Assembly: GCA_030154105.1 (NCBI GenBank)
Contig: JASKKP010000019.1
Location: 1-39,573, forward strand
Reading direction: 5' to 3'
Length of the DNA stretch: 39,573 bases
Origin: Bacillota bacterium
Lineage (GTDB): Bacteria > Bacillota > DTU030 > DUMP01
Shown: in pieces, positions 17,790 through 25,900 of the stretch
Position numbering within the stretch: position 1 is the stretch's first letter
Layout of the letters: every line of letters starts with the position of its first letter
The notes under the pieces: generated by a model
Told to the model about the DNA's origin: nothing
Database searches by the model: none
What the model saw: only the letters and a program-made list of their open reading frames with translations
Position numbers and translations under genes: made by a program

Positions 17790-18371
17790 TTACCGAGGCC
17801 TGGCTACCTCTTTCCCTCCTTCCTTCCCCAGCACGCGGTAGGCCTCTTTTACCGCGCGTCCGGCCTTGTTGGAGTATACCTGACCGGAGGCCAGGTCCAC
17901 CGCCAGGAGCCGCACGTCGCACCAACCGTGAAGGAGCCACTTGAAGTTTTGGCTATGACGGAAGTGCTCGACCCAAACCTGCGCTTCAGGCGCGACGCCT
18001 TTCTCTGCCACCAGTACCCCGGTTAGCGTGGTGGACATGTGCTCCTCGCTTGGCTTAACGAGGAGAGGGATCAGGTCCTTTAGGTATTTGCCAAACTCCT
18101 CGGCCTTGGACCTGTCTATCTTTTTATCCCCCTCAACTAGAACGATCTCCTGGTTTTCGTAAGCGAAGAGGGTTAGGCTTTTAACAAAGAAATATTTTTC
18201 GCTGCGCACTTTGAAGCGCCCGACAAGGTCCAGCTTTCGGCCGGCAACTTCCTCGTTCCGGGAGACGTCAAAGTAACGGCTTAAACGGCCGGCCAGGCAC
18301 TCCAAGTAGTCCGCGAGAGTGGTCCCCAAGCCGTAATCCCTCCTCGTAATAAAGATAACAAAAGGTCCCAT
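17790..18371 (-). CDS. hypothetical protein between lytR and cstA
   Basis: A 193-residue soluble protein that I do not recognise. It has no signal peptide or membrane helix. Several Lys/Glu-rich segments (GDKKIDRSKAEEFGKYLKDL) and aromatic strands (KYFFVKSLTLFAYENQEIVLV, FKWLLHGWCDVRLL) suggest a compact alpha/beta fold. It lies 74 nt after lytR and 41 nt before cstA on the same strand, so it is probably cotranscribed and related to the transporter or its signalling. The start codon ATG 18371 has only a weak GGAAAAAGG in front. Confidence 0.75.
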   Translation of the reverse strand: MGPFVIFITRRDYGLGTTLADYLECLAGRLSRYFDVSRNEEVAGRKLDLVGRFKVRSEKYFFVKSLTLFAYENQEIVLVEGDKKIDRSKAEEFGKYLKDLIPLLVKPSEEHMSTTLTGVLVAEKGVAPEAQVWVEHFRHSQNFKWLLHGWCDVRLLAVDLASGQVYSNKAGRAVKEAYRVLGKEGGKEVARPR

Positions 18372-18445
18372 CCTTTTTCCAGGAGTGGAGCCTTAGTGGG
18401 TCTAATTCTTCTCTGAACGGGACAAATTGCAGGATGAAAGGTTTT

Positions 18446-19231
18446 CTACAAAGCCAGCCCTAGTTTTTCCCGCAGGCTCTGGGCAAGGCGCCGGCTGACC
18501 GGGATCTCGGTGCGTTCGTGGTCAGCCATAACCAGAAGATAAGTCCCGTGAAACCAGGGAATGAGTTCGGCAATACGGTCCAAGTTCACAACGTATCCCT
18601 TATGCACCCGCAGGAAGCGATGTCCTAACCGCTCCTCAAGCTCCCCTAAGGTGGTGCGCACCGGGAACTCTTCTGTAGTGGTTTTGATGAAGGCCTCCCC
18701 ATCGCGGCAGGCGGCAAAGATGATGTCACTCACCGGCAGAAGCACAATGCGTCCGTTCTTTTCCACGGGAACGCGGGCTGGCTCGCTGCGCACTTCCTCA
18801 AGAAGTGCCTTCAGGCTGGCGGTGAGTTCGTTCCGGTCCCGCCCGGCCTGAAGGGCGAAAAGGCGCTCCACCGTGTGGGCAACGCGTTCGGCCTGGAAGG
18901 GCTTAAGGAGGTAGTCGACCGCGCTCACCTCAAAGGCCTTTAGGGCATAGCGATCGTAAGCCGTAGCGAAGACGAGTAGCGGCGGGGGTTTGAGCTCCGA
19001 CAGGACCCGCTCGGCCACGGCGAACCCGTCTAGTCCAGGCATCTGTATGTCTAGAAAAAGGGCGTCCGGTGTCAGTCGGCGCGTAAGTTCAAGCGCCCGT
19101 GCTCCGGTATCGGCCTCGGCCACCACCTCCACGCGGCCGGTCTCTTCCAAGAGGTAGCGGAGCTCGCGCCTGGCTGGCTCTTCGTCGTCCACCAGGATCA
19201 CTCTGAGCTTAGCTTGCGTAGAGCCGTTCAT
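18446..19231 (-). CDS. lytR: LytTR-family response regulator
   Basis: The response regulator partner of the adjacent LytS-type kinase. The N-terminal receiver domain (residues 9-125) has the acidic pair VDDEE, phospho-acceptor Asp61 in LFLDIQMPG and the conserved Lys in LLKPF. The C-terminal LytTR DNA-binding domain (about 150-255) shows RIVLLPVSDIIFAACRDGE and FLRVHKGYVVNLDRI. LytTR domains bind short direct repeats; I could not assign one upstream of the cstA pair. It overlaps lytS by 23 nt with GGAGGTGGAGG in front of ATG 19231, so the two are translationally linked. 261 residues is normal. Confidence 0.93.
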   Translation of the reverse strand: MNGSTQAKLRVILVDDEEPARRELRYLLEETGRVEVVAEADTGARALELTRRLTPDALFLDIQMPGLDGFAVAERVLSELKPPPLLVFATAYDRYALKAFEVSAVDYLLKPFQAERVAHTVERLFALQAGRDRNELTASLKALLEEVRSEPARVPVEKNGRIVLLPVSDIIFAACRDGEAFIKTTTEEFPVRTTLGELEERLGHRFLRVHKGYVVNLDRIAELIPWFHGTYLLVMADHERTEIPVSRRLAQSLREKLGLAL

Positions 19232-20915
19232 GGACCTCCACCTCCGCCGGGATAAAGAAGCTGACGCGGGTTCCCTTCCCCGGGGCGCTCTCTATTTTTA
19301 GACCGTACTCCGACCCATAAATGCTCTTAAGACGCTCGGCTACGTTGCAAATCCCAATGCCGCCGCTGGCCGGGCAGCCGCGCAGAACCTCGGCCAAAGT
19401 AGCCGCTTTCATACCGACACCGCTGTCGGCTACGGTGAAATGCACACCTTCAGGCCGGCGCTGGGCGCGGATGAGCACCGTCCCCCCTTCCGGGAGGGGG
19501 GCAATCCCGTGTTTCACCGCGTTCTCCACCAACGGCTCCAAAGTGAGGCGCGGGAGGCGGACCTCTTTAAGCTCAGGCGGCACCTCTTCCACCAGTTTGA
19601 GCTTGCTACCGAAACGCGCTTGCTCTAGCGCCAGGTAGGCGTGGACGTGGGCTAGTTCCTCCTCCAGGGTGCAAAAATGCCCCGCCCGCTCCAGGTTGCG
19701 GCGGAAGTACGCAGCCAGATCGAGAAGGAGACGGCGGGCCGTATTGGGATCCGTGCGGCAGAAAGAGACAATGGTGTTTATCGCGTTAAAGAGAAAATGA
19801 GGGTTAATCTGCGCCTGTAGCGCCGTGAGTTCCGCCTGAGCCGCGAGTTCCGCCCGCCGCGAAGCCTCGGCCAGCTCCAGCTGAGTGGAGAAAAGTTGAG
19901 ACAGCCCGGAGGCCACCTCCATGTCCACCGGCGTGATCCCTTCCGGGCGGGCTCGATAAAGTTTAAGGGTGCCTATAATGCGGTTCTGGCAATACAAGGG
20001 AACAATTACCCCCGAGCCCAGCGGACAGTCTGGGCGGTTGCAGCCAATATCGTCCTTGGTTTGGGCTACCTCTAGGGAACCCTCTTCCAGCACCCGCGCC
20101 GTGGCCCGGGTAAGGAAGGGGTAGCCAGGCAGGTGGTGGTCCGCCCCAATCCCTACGTGAGACAACACCTTTTCGCGGTCGGTAAAAGCCACAGCATCTA
20201 CCCCGGTGAGCTCCAGGATAATGCGGGCAGTGTACATGGCCGAACGCGGCGTAAGTCCCCGCTTGAGATGGGGCAGGGAAAGCCGGGCAATTTCTAGGAC
20301 TTTTTGCGTCTGGACGGCCCCAACGCGCTCCATCTCCGCCTGCAGGCTGTGCAACATGGTGATGAAGATGGCTACCCCTGCACCGTTGACCAGCGTCATG
20401 GGAACAGCGATCATTTTTACCAGCTCGAGGCTGGCGCTAAAGGGCTTCGCCACCAGAAGCAGGATGCCCATCTGCATGAGTTCGGCCACAAAGCCAGTGG
20501 CTAGGGCGACCTCCCAATCCACTTTGCGCACTCGCGTGGCCACAAGGCCGCCGAGAAGCCCTTCCAGGGTAGTTGAGAGGCCGCAGGCGAAACCGGTAAA
20601 ACCACCCAGTGCCCAGCGGTGCAACCCGGCGATAGCCCCGGCCCCTAAGCCTACCCACGGCCCGCCGATGAGGCCGGCTACCACTGCTCCTACGGCGCGG
20701 GAGTTGGCGATGGCCCCTTTAACCTCAATCCCGAAATAGGTGCCGAGAAGGGTGAAAATACCGAAACCGACGGTTATGATGGCCTTATCCCGGCCGCTCG
20801 CCATCTGGCCGAGTACGCGTTTGAAGACCGGGATGCGGCTAAAAAGGAAGGCGCTGGTTGAAATCACGCACATCCGGACGGTAAGCTCAAGTAACAGGGA
20901 CAACAACCTATACAC
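19209..20915 (-). CDS. lytS: LytS/BtsS-type sensor histidine kinase
   Basis: A membrane sensor kinase of 568 residues. The N-terminus (about 1-200) is the 5TMR-LYT membrane domain with the motif IANSRAVGAVVAGLIGGPWVG. A GAF domain follows (about 225-350), containing DIGCNRPDCPLGSG, where two nearby cysteines could bind metal or sense redox state. Then comes the His_kinase core with the phospho-acceptor in ALQAQINPHFLFNAIN and an ATPase domain with LVENAVKHG and GGIGICNV. GTG 20915 is listed; a TTG three codons later sits better behind AGGGGG. The downstream lytR and cstA suggest it senses an extracellular carbon source. Confidence 0.93.
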   Translation of the reverse strand: MYRLLSLLLELTVRMCVISTSAFLFSRIPVFKRVLGQMASGRDKAIITVGFGIFTLLGTYFGIEVKGAIANSRAVGAVVAGLIGGPWVGLGAGAIAGLHRWALGGFTGFACGLSTTLEGLLGGLVATRVRKVDWEVALATGFVAELMQMGILLLVAKPFSASLELVKMIAVPMTLVNGAGVAIFITMLHSLQAEMERVGAVQTQKVLEIARLSLPHLKRGLTPRSAMYTARIILELTGVDAVAFTDREKVLSHVGIGADHHLPGYPFLTRATARVLEEGSLEVAQTKDDIGCNRPDCPLGSGVIVPLYCQNRIIGTLKLYRARPEGITPVDMEVASGLSQLFSTQLELAEASRRAELAAQAELTALQAQINPHFLFNAINTIVSFCRTDPNTARRLLLDLAAYFRRNLERAGHFCTLEEELAHVHAYLALEQARFGSKLKLVEEVPPELKEVRLPRLTLEPLVENAVKHGIAPLPEGGTVLIRAQRRPEGVHFTVADSGVGMKAATLAEVLRGCPASGGIGICNVAERLKSIYGSEYGLKIESAPGKGTRVSFFIPAEVEVHERLYAS

Positions 20916-20960
20916 CCCCTGCTTCCAGGCACCTCGGGCATGAAGCGCCGCCCTCTACCC

Positions 20961-20984
20961 CTGCGCCGGTCCGTTCCGGCGCAG
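20961..20984. terminator. strong hairpin after the selenoprotein gene
   Basis: CTGCGCCGG, loop TCCGTT, CCGGCGCAG: a 9-bp GC-rich stem 10 nt beyond the selenoprotein stop. There is no T-tract, so it may be a terminator or an mRNA 3' stabiliser. Confidence 0.5.
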
Positions 20985-20994
20985 CGGGTGAACC

Positions 20995-21285
20995 TTAGCC
21001 AAAAACTTTGGCCCCTTCTACCTCTAAATGCCGGAAGGGCCCCCAGCCGTAGAGGCCTACCGTCAACGTGCCTTCCTTAAGGAGAGAGGGGCTGACGAAA
21101 ACCCGTACCCCATCGACGACGAGGACCGCGAACTTCTCGCCCGGTTTTGGTTCACCCAGCTCTACGGCCGGTAGCGGCACCGCCATTCATGTGCCGGCCG
21201 GCTTTTGGCGAAAGATGGTAATGGCCCCGCCCCGCTTCAAGATGAAGTCGCGGGCTGCCCGTCGCAGGTTAACAGCTGCGGTCAA
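20995..21285 (-). CDS. probable selenoprotein, CC/Se-motif (HesB-like) family, in-frame TGA = Sec33
   Basis: Naive calling gives only a 63-residue frame from 21186. Reading through the TGA at 21187-21189 gives a 96-residue protein: the upstream part has the family-like stretch NLRRAARDFILKRGGAITI, then PAGT-U-MAVPLPAVELGEP, then FAVLVVDGVRVFVSP and FRHLEVEGAKVFG. Both halves match, from memory, the small CC/Se motif proteins of anaerobic Firmicutes, in which a Cys or Sec sits at this spot. The start TTG 21285 follows GGGGGTGGG by 6-7 nt. A small hairpin (21156-21171) lies 15 nt after the TGA. Function is unknown, perhaps redox or metal binding. The alternatives are a nonsense mutation or a short protein starting at the ATG after TGA. 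Confidence 0.75.
21156..21171 (-). promoter_or_regulatory. possible bacterial SECIS hairpin
   Basis: Minus strand: CCGGC, loop CGTAGA, GCTGG, beginning 15 nt after the TGA, within the window where bacterial SECIS loops occur. The loop contains GU. The stem is only 5 bp with one G-U pair, and alternative pairings exist nearer the TGA, so the exact structure is not settled. Confidence 0.4.
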
Positions 21286-21354
21286 CTTCGACCCACCCCC
21301 GCCGGCCAAGCCCACCGGCCCCTACCGGAAGCCTGCTAGGCCGGGCCGTATAGG

Positions 21355-22422
21355 CTAGACGTTGAACCGAAAGTTCATGATATCCCCGTCCTGCACCACG
21401 TAATCCTTGCCCTCGAGGCGGAGGAGACCCTTTTCTTTCAGCCGGGCAAAGCTCCTCTCCTGCACCATGTCCTCATAAGACACCACCTCGACGCGGATGA
21501 AGCCCCGCTCCAGGTCCGAATGAATTTTGCCGGCCGCCTGTTTGGCCGTGGTGCCGCGGCGGATGGTCCAGGCCTTTACCTCATCCGAACCGACGGTAAA
21601 ATAAGAGATGAGATCTAGGTGTGCGTAAGCCGCGCGGGCCAGGCGCGCCACCCCCGGCTCGCCGACGCCGAGGTCGGCCAGGAAGGCGGCACGCTCCTCG
21701 ACCGGTAACTCTTCGATTTCTTCTTCAAGCTCGGCACACACGACAAGGAGCGGAAGGTGGCGGGCGTGGGCGTAGGCGGTAAGCTCTTCCTGGCCCGGCG
21801 CCCGCCCTCCCCGCAATCCTTCTCCATGAGTATTAAGAACGATTAGAAAAGGCTTATCCGTGTAAAGTCCGTAGTTTTTAAGCGGGCGCCGCTCCTTTGG
21901 CGAAAGCCCCAGGCTTACCACCGGCTGCTCTCTTTCCAGCGCCTCTTTGGCCGCCCTCAGTACCTCTTCTTCGCCCGGAAGGGCGCTGCCGGCTTTTTTC
22001 CCTTTGTGTAGGCGCTCCAACCGCCTTTCTACTACCGCCAGGTCGGTAAGAATCAGCTCGGTCATAAGCTCGCTGAGGTCTTTCATTGGCTCGGGCTCTT
22101 CGCTTATACCGGCGGCCGGGTTCGTGAAACCGCGCAGGATCACCACAAGGGCGTCGGCATCGCGCAGCAGTCCCGCAAACTCCGCCGCGCCCCCACGCGG
22201 TGTTAACCCAGGAATGTCCAGCACCTGGATCTGGGCGTAGGTGGTCTTTGCGGGCCGGAAAAGCTCGCTTAGAAAGTCTACGCGGGCGTCGGGAACTCGG
22301 GCCATTCCGATATGGCTTTCTCGCTGGCCGGCATAGGCCGAGGTAGCCGCCCCGGCACCGGTGAGAAGATTGAAGAAAGTGGTTTTGCCGGAAAGCGGCA
22401 GCCCAACCAAACCGATTTTCAT
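21355..22422 (-). CDS. ychF: ribosome-associated GTPase/ATPase YchF
   Basis: Obg-family P-loop protein that prefers ATP, binds ribosomes and is linked to stress and redox adaptation. G1 motif GLPLSGKTT (residues 6-14), G3 DIPGL, G4-equivalent NTHGEG, and the C-terminal TGS-like domain SYFTVGSDEVKAWTIRRGTTAKQAAGKIHSDLERGFIRVEVV, ending DGDIMNFRFNV as in all YchF proteins. Length 355 is normal. ATG 22422 follows GGAGGACGG. The selenoprotein gene lies 69 nt downstream on the same strand and may be cotranscribed. Confidence 0.96.
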   Translation of the reverse strand: MKIGLVGLPLSGKTTFFNLLTGAGAATSAYAGQRESHIGMARVPDARVDFLSELFRPAKTTYAQIQVLDIPGLTPRGGAAEFAGLLRDADALVVILRGFTNPAAGISEEPEPMKDLSELMTELILTDLAVVERRLERLHKGKKAGSALPGEEEVLRAAKEALEREQPVVSLGLSPKERRPLKNYGLYTDKPFLIVLNTHGEGLRGGRAPGQEELTAYAHARHLPLLVVCAELEEEIEELPVEERAAFLADLGVGEPGVARLARAAYAHLDLISYFTVGSDEVKAWTIRRGTTAKQAAGKIHSDLERGFIRVEVVSYEDMVQERSFARLKEKGLLRLEGKDYVVQDGDIMNFRFNV

Positions 22423-22480
22423 GTCCGTCCTCCTACTTTCCGCTTTTAGCTCGGGCCCAAAAAGCCTTCTTCCGGCCGGC

Positions 22481-22508
22481 TTGCCTGGTCCCCATTCGTT
22501 TTTATTAT
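22481..22508 (+). promoter_or_regulatory. possible promoter for the MoaD-like gene
   Basis: TTGCCT at 22481-22486, 16-nt spacer, TATTAT at 22503-22508, in the only AT-rich spot between ychF and the MoaD-like gene. The same spot carries TATAAT on the minus strand, so it could serve ychF too. Confidence 0.4.
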
Positions 22509-22617
22509 ATCATAGCCGATGCCTCATGCCATGGCCCGGAAGAGGAAGGTAATGCGGGGCGTCGAATATCCCCCTAAAGTCACTAGCGTCTATCCTTATG
22601 GTAAGGAGGTTCTTCCG

Positions 22618-22884
22618 GTGCAGATCATTGCCTATCCACCCTTTGACACCCTTCTGGGAGCGCGAGAGATTACCCTTCCGCTGCGCGACGTCACCCTCTG
22701 GGAAGTCCTTCAGTCCCTCGCCAGGGAGCATCCCGATTTTGGGCGGGAACTGCCGCGGGAAGGCAGCGATGAAGCTCTGCGCAGCCGGCTGCTTCCGGTC
22801 GGCAACGGCCGTGTCTACTCCGTGCGGGATCGCCTCCCCGCCGACGCCAAAGTCAAGCTCTTTCCCCCTGTGGCGGGCGGCTAA
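22618..22884 (+). CDS. MoaD/ThiS-like sulfur carrier protein
   Basis: An 88-residue beta-grasp protein ending in the diagnostic Gly-Gly (FPPVAGG), which is thiocarboxylated to deliver sulfur to molybdopterin or another acceptor. Pattern: an initial strand IIAYPPFDTLLG, a helix VLQSLAREHP, then NGRVYSVRDRLPADAKVKLFPP. GTG 22618 is chosen for AAGGAGG 8 nt upstream; longer starts add an unrelated arginine-rich leader. In this genome the likely client is the tungstopterin of AOR-type enzymes, such as the one at 35369-37420, although no moeB/moaE lies beside it. ThiS or an unrelated sulfur carrier remain possible. Confidence 0.85.
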   Translation: MQIIAYPPFDTLLGAREITLPLRDVTLWEVLQSLAREHPDFGRELPREGSDEALRSRLLPVGNGRVYSVRDRLPADAKVKLFPPVAGG

Positions 22885-22931
22885 AAGAACCGGGACGGAG
22901 TCGGCCGAACATACGCCGGCGAACGGAAGCG

Positions 22932-25900
22932 TCAGCCTTCGCCCCGGCGCTTCAAGAAGTACCAGGGAACCAGTGTATCGGCCGGCAGGCCTTGACCGTG
23001 CAGGTAGGCGCTGGCGTGCTCTTTTACTTCTTCTCCCCGAACGTAGCCGTGATCGCCAAAGAGGAGAAGTCCCGCCCCTTCCGGCACCTCTGCCAGGAAA
23101 GGATAAAGCTCGCGCTCGGCCGCCGTTCCCACCTCCGCCAGGAAGGTAAAATAACCAGCCGGCGAAGTGTGGACTTTTTCGTCAATGAAGTTAAAGCGCA
23201 GTATTTCGCTCGCCGGCCAATCCCGCGTGCTCCTCAGGTATGGCAGGTCGGGTAGGGCAACTTCCTCCGCCGACGTTATGCGCCCGTTAAAGCCGGCGGC
23301 GCGCAGGAAGCCGAGCTGCACCTCCGTAACCGGCGGCGGATAGGCCCAGATCAACCCCTCGGTTACGATTTGCCAGCCTCCCCGCCCCAGGATTTCTCGC
23401 AAGAGCAGCTCACCGAGGTCGAGGCGCAGGCCGTCGAGAAAGACGAGGTAGAGCCCGGCCGGGTGCCCGGCCGGCTGAAACTCCGGTCGCTGGAGCAGCC
23501 CGTCGAGGGTAAGCGGCAGGCCGGCCCGGCCCTGGAGGGGCTCTTCCGGTTGCCAATGGGCGGCCGTAAACGCGCGGAAGGACCGGCCATAAAGCTTTCC
23601 TACCTGGCCGGCGCGCTCGGCATAAGTGGCCAAGGGAAAGCCGGCGTAAAGCCCCGCCGCCTTAAGATAAGCTTCGGCCTGGGCGAGGTAAAGATCCAGG
23701 CGAGCAAGAAGCGGCGTCCTCTCCTCCCAAAGGGCAAAATCATCAGGGAGTGGAGCCCCTTCCAGGGTGAGGAGTGCACCCTGGAGGCGGAGGGCGGCAC
23801 GGCAGCCGGCCAGCGCCGCTTCGATCCCGGTGAGGGGCCGAACGGCCGCCATGAGGCCCTCTTCCTCGGCCAAGCCCCGCAGCGCCGACTGCACTTCGTC
23901 CGGGGGAGCAGCGGCCAGCCGGGAGAGGAAAAGGCGGGCTCTTCTTTCCGCCTGCGTCGGATTTCTCTCGTAGGCAAGTTCCGCCAGCAGGTCCGCCAAG
24001 TCTTCCGTGCCTGTGGGCAGAAAAGCCGGCTGCTCTTCCCGCGCCAAGGGCACTTCCTTCTCCCGCCCGCCCTCCAGGCGAACGTAGCACCCCTCGGTCA
24101 GGTCGCCGGGGCCGCGCAGCCATTCTTGGAAAATGGCCTCCAGGCGCTCCGGCGTAAAGCTTCTGCCCACGAGCTTCTCGTAAAGTTCGTCCAGGTTGCG
24201 GCGCACCACCAGGGCGCGGCGCGCCAGAGCCTGCCTAAGAAGGGCTAAGGTGTTCCGGTTCAAAATTGCCGCCAGGCGCGCCGGGAGGTCGGCATCCTCC
24301 GGCGTCACTTTCAGGAGTTCTTTGAGCGGTTCGGCCTCCTTCCCCCGGCCGACTTCAGCCAGCGCCGCCGCCAGACTTTGAATTTCCGCTCTTACTGCCG
24401 GCGCGCGGAGGGCCGCAACGTACTCGCGCACCCCGCGTTCTATTGTCTGCGCGAGTTCGCTCACCGGCGGCAGGCTCACATGCTGCCCCAGGGTGAAGCC
24501 ACAGCGGCAAACCGGCAGGGCCACCAGGTCTTCGCCGCCGCGCGGGCAGGCCAGATTAAGGATCCGGGCCAGCTCCCTGTCTACCTTGACCTTGTCGTCT
24601 GGAACGGAGAGGGATTCCAGCGGGGCCAGGCTACTCAGCACCCGGTACGCCTGACTTTCCCTGAGGGCCGCGTACGGCTCAAAGCGCGCTGGCCCCACCT
24701 CACGGTTATGGGCGGCAATGTACTCGCGCCGGTACTCCTCTTGAAAAGCGCTGAAGCCGGCACTCAGCCGCTCGCGGTACTCCGACTCCAGGATGACCGC
24801 CTCGTCCGCGAGCATGTTGAGTAAGGTGGCCCGTTGGCGCGCAAGGTCTGAGTCGGGCGGAAGGGTAAGCGCAGGGTCAGTAAGATAACGATGAATGAGG
24901 ATGAAGCGCTCGGCGTAATTTTCTAGGAAGGCGGCCAGCTCGTTTAGCCGCTCGAGATAACGGTCCAGGTACGGTTCACTTCGGCAGGCGGCCAGAAAGC
25001 GCTCCAGCCCTTCACGGCTGCCGTAAGAGGTCTTGATCTCTCCGGCCAGGGCTTCCAAGCGGCCGAGCTCGTTCTCGCTCCGCTCAAGGGAAAGGGCCGC
25101 CAGCGCCGGGGAACTCTTGAGCTCGGCTAGGCGGGCGCGCACCGCCTGGATCTTAGCGAGAAGCTCTTTTTTCCACTCGACCAAAAAGCCCCAAACCTCT
25201 TGCTGGAGTCCGGCCGTAAAGCTGCCGCGCTTAAGCCGTGCCGGCAGGAAAGAGAGGCTGATGAGCTCTTTTTGCAGCTCCGGCGTAAGTATCTGTCCCC
25301 GCCCTAAAGCGTCGATTTTGCTAAATGTGTAAGGGCTGATCTGGCTCGTTCCCAAGCGCCGGCCTTCGCGCCAGGCCTCCAAGTTGCCGCTGGCGATGAG
25401 GGCCAGGATAAGAAGCTGGAAAGATTCGCGCGTAAGCCCAAACGGGCCATGGCGCAGGAGGGTGTATACTTCCGCCAGCGGCCGCGGTCCCTCGGCCACG
25501 GCCTCAACGACCGTGCGGACAAGCTCGTTCCGCCCTGGGTCGATGTTTAATGAGAGAGTACGCCCCTGCTTCTTTACCAGGCCAAGGGGCAGCAGGGCCC
25601 CCTCAATGGCCGCGGCCAGGCGCCCGGTGCGGCCTTCGGCCTTGTATTCCCCCGGTAGGAGGAATTCTTCCCAAAGGGAAAGGACCGTTCCCGGCGGCAG
25701 CGCCGCCAGGGCCGGCGCCACTTCTTGGTGGCGCGGGTAGCGGCGGCTCAGCACGGGCGCGGCGAGTTTCTCGAGCAGGGTGGGAAAGGGCAGGTAGCCC
25801 AGCTCCTCCGGCGACACGGGCTCGGCCTCCGGCAGCGTGTACACGCGGCCTTTAAAGTATGCCTGTCGGTAAACCTCGGCCACCTTGAGCCGGTAATCCG

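Noticed and set aside
16132..17940. CstA starting at 17940 (602 residues)
   Set aside because: The extra 64 residues are Arg/Gly-rich off-frame sequence overlapping the upstream gene; GTG 17748 has a ribosome site and starts at the first membrane helix.
23370..24248. Long plus-strand frame opposite the ATPase-PglZ gene
   Set aside because: It is a shadow of the high-GC minus-strand gene; the sequence is Gly/Arg/Gln-rich without motifs or a ribosome site.
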